In this document: in pieces, positions 61,847-64,000 of the stretch
Layout of the letters: each line of letters opens with the position of its first letter
Numbering within the stretch: position 1 is the stretch's first letter
Assembly (NCBI RefSeq): GCF_001039355.2
Contig: NW_019776108.1
Coordinates: 1 to 64,000 of the forward strand
DNA length: 64,000 nt
Reading direction: 5' to 3'
Source of the DNA: Lingula anatina
Lineage: Eukaryota; Brachiopoda; Lingulata; Lingulida; Lingulidae
The notes under the pieces: generated by a model
What the model was told of the DNA's origin: nothing
Databases searched by the model: none
Seen by the model: the letters and a program-made list of their open reading frames with translations, nothing else
Translations under genes and position numbers: made by a program

Positions 61847-61911
61847 ATGGCATCGAAAACAGCAAAAAAGAAGGAATCATCTGGGCGGGTGAGCTCTGCA
61901 GGCAAAACTGA
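61847..61911 (+). CDS. ADGB: Androglobin standard first coding exon (leader 12)
   Basis: MASKTAKKKESSGRVSSAGK, then T and a split Glu. This matches the vertebrate androglobin start (MASK followed by a Lys/Arg run). ATG 61847 is in strong context (A at -3, G at +4) and is preferred over the in-frame ATG at 61841. Donor ACTGA|GTAAGT, phase 2, joined codon GAG. The next exon is 63343-63433. Confidence 0.85.
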
Positions 61912-63342
61912 GTAAGTGAGGCTATACAAACTTATTGACCTTGCAACTTGTTTGATTGGAAACAATATGGCGGACAAATTTGCGTGAACCTTATTATAAA
62001 CATAGTGAAAAGGTGCCCTAATGTCCTAATCGATGAAAACCATATTACTACAGCTGGTTTAAATAAAAGGATTTAATTTTTGTTTACATCTGTGCTAATA
62101 TCTTACCATGCCACCCGTAATAGTAATTTGTCTGTAATTTTACCTGTAATTTTACTGGTATGTAAAAGTTTAAAAGTTATTTTAAACTTTATGAATTGCA
62201 TTTTACAAATTTATTCATGCTTTAATTTGTAGTATTTAATTCATTGTCTTCAATTACCGGAAAAGCTATTGGGACCTTATTTACCCCACATGTAATGGTT
62301 CTTTAGCCAGTTTTATAGGCAAGTCATCCCAATGGTCAGACCTACAGTAGCAGGATTGCAAATATAAAAATTCCAAACAAAGCAGGTCCAGAGGTTACCA
62401 GTAACCTATATTTTGTCAAACTTGTGAAATTTATTATTTAGTTTTCATAGCTAGTGTGTATGTCCTAAATTTAAGCCAAGTAGAGATTTTTATCATATCT
62501 TCAACAATTTTCATGTGCTTACCCACCATCACTCTTTTGAGTTTGTTTTACTTGCTCATATTAATTGCCAATAACAGTTAATGTTTGTACTCATGAGTAA
62601 AAGAGTATTTACATAGATGGTACCTTTATGTTTCTTGGAGAATTTTCCCCATGAGATATTTAACTTAAAAGCCTTGGATTGGTTTAATCAAGCTGGTGGG
62701 TTGTAATGAGCCTACGGATGTAACCAATCAATCTCCAATGCTATTTGCTCATGGAACGTTGATATCACTGTGGAATATGTCAAACGTGATCACATAATAT
62801 GAAAGATGATCAAGTATTGTTTTGCTCATCTCCCAGAGCTGTTTCTATACTTGGTCACCATCACTTACACTCAGTTGACCTTATTTTTCAAAGCTTTCTT
62901 TTCACTGTTTCACTCGGACCATCATTAATAACTAATCGTTAATCGTGGAGTTAATGTATTGAAAGAGTTTTCATTCCATTTTTAAACTTGCAGATTTAGC
63001 ATACATGTGTAGAGTGATATCTAGAGCATATTTAAAGCTGGAGGCAAAAAATAATGATCAAATTCCTCAGATATCATCAGATCTGCAGTTCTTTGTGCCA
63101 GCAGTATAACAAAAATTGAGATATGAAGAAGAGAACATTTCAAGACATAGGGAAGAAATATGTCACACTGTTTACATCACTGAAGAACTTGAAAGCTCTT
63201 AGGTAACAGTGATTACTGTTTGTCTTGTGAAAAAACAGCTAAGACATGCAGAACTTTACAAATGAATCTTTACCAGTACCCCAAAATTTTGGGGTAGTGG
63301 TTTTTATATATTGTGCATTATATATCTGCTTTTTCTTTTTAG

Positions 63343-63433
63343 GGCTGCATCGATAGCTGCAGGGAGCCAAGTCCGCCAGAAAATTCCACTCTGGCCTGAG
63401 TGGAGTGATGCTGACATAAATAATGAAAAATGG
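63343..63433 (+). CDS. ADGB: Androglobin shared exon 2
   Basis: Acceptor TTCTTTTTAG. The first G completes the split codon, then AASIAAGSQVRQKIPLWPEW and SDADINNEKW, ending in phase 0 before GTAAGTG. The string PLWPEWS-ADIN-EKW is the hallmark N-terminal motif of androglobin, just ahead of the calpain-like domain, and fixes the gene identity. Known downstream domains (calpain-like protease, circularly permuted globin split by an IQ motif, coiled coils) must lie right of the window. The next exon could not be identified in 63434-64000; a 9-nt candidate, TTCCAG|TCAAAAGAG|GTAATT, at about 63967 is too short to support. Confidence 0.88.
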
Positions 63434-64000
63434 GTAAGTGAAGAGTTTGTTATTTATGAAATAAAATGTTGCTAGTCTTGATTTGAAATATGGTTGCACT
63501 GGCGTTTTGACTTACTGTCATATAATATTGATATGTAGAATAATAATGTTCAAATAATAGATATAACTGCTTGTGAATGAATGAAAAAGATTGCTCAATG
63601 CACTTTGCAGCCTTTGCTTCTTACATATTGCTTCATTTTAGGTTTGGAAGAGAATTGATAAAAAAAAAAAGACTGTAGAATGATAAAATTGCTTGAAATG
63701 TGTTGTCTTACCAAATTAAACATTTGTCAGTAATTGGGTTTGAATTTAAAGGAATAATATAACACTGACCATTTTCAATGTAGTATAGATATTCTCATGG
63801 AAACACAACAGGTTGTGCAGTGTTTTAATTATTACTTTCTCTTAAAATCTAGGTAATTATAGAGAATATTAAAAAAGATTATATCCTATTGAAATTTTAG
63901 AAGATAAAAGAGTATAAGAAAAATACTTTATTTTATTTATATACCTGCCTCCATATTGTTCCAGTCAAAAGAGGTAATTCTGTAATTGTTTAGTTGTAAC

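Larger units (their letters stand above)
38149..64000 (+). other. ADGB: Androglobin 5' locus: twelve candidate leader exons feeding a shared exon 2 (gene continues past window)
   Basis: Twelve short plus-strand exons (38149-38247, 39479-39939, 41254-41384, 43770-44269, 46307-46416, 48469-48533, 51224-51375, 53900-54096, 56124-56266, 58139-58326, 59940-60283, 61847-61911) all end with a GT donor in phase 2. The only acceptor with recognisable coding sequence downstream is that of ADGB exon 2 at 63343, which needs exactly phase 2. Each join gives a sense codon. ATG spacing averages about 2.15 kb. Known: ADGB is a large calpain-like/globin chimera of ciliated and germ cells, whose N-terminus normally starts MASK and soon reaches PLWPEWS-ADIN-EKW. 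Inferred: alternative promoters choose one leader each, swapping the N-terminal tail. An alternative is that some leaders belong to an unseen gene or to long non-coding transcripts. Confidence 0.65.

Overview
The window is eukaryotic, from a marine-invertebrate-type metazoan genome. Evidence: AT-rich, intron-rich DNA, GT-AG introns, many microsatellites, small MITE-like elements, and four clearly animal gene families. The phylum cannot be fixed from the sequence; a lophotrochozoan or ambulacrarian would fit.

Layout. (1) 0.8-7.3 kb, minus strand: two paralogous genes of the MOLO1/TPM-domain family. One has only its first coding exon in the window (841-1120). The other is complete in five coding exons (4585-7129). 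(2) 9.6-23.8 kb, minus strand: two paralogous bacterial-type GT4 glycosyltransferases (MshA / sucrose-phosphate-synthase-like). The first is intronless in its coding part (9646-10902). The second has nearly all its coding sequence in one exon (17214-18535) plus a 10-nt coding first exon 5.2 kb upstream (23750-23759). (3) 26.4-29.9 kb, plus strand: a seven-exon RPA-interacting protein gene (RPAIN). (4) 31.2-35.8 kb, minus strand: a nine-exon 5'-nucleotidase (NT5E/CD73 family) with a signal peptide but no hydrophobic GPI tail. (5) 38.1-64 kb, plus strand: the 5' end of androglobin (ADGB), recognised from its MASK... start (61847) and the shared second exon carrying PLWPEWSDADINNEKW (63343-63433). 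The rest of the gene lies beyond the window.

The main discovery candidate is the 23 kb upstream of the standard ADGB first exon. It holds eleven further short plus-strand exons at about 2 kb intervals. Ten begin with a well-placed ATG and have no obvious 3' acceptor, and the eleventh (the leftmost) is ambiguous. Every one ends at a GT donor in phase 2, the phase required by the ADGB exon 2 acceptor. The encoded leaders are low-complexity, basic and Ser-rich, and most carry RRxS/T (PKA-type) sites. This looks like an array of mutually exclusive first exons that would give androglobin many different N-terminal tails. I know of no description of such an arrangement for this gene.

The remaining DNA is introns and intergenic sequence with TA-flanked and hAT-like MITEs, diverged tandem duplications, minisatellites and two striking palindromes (49189-49250 and 61638-61671).
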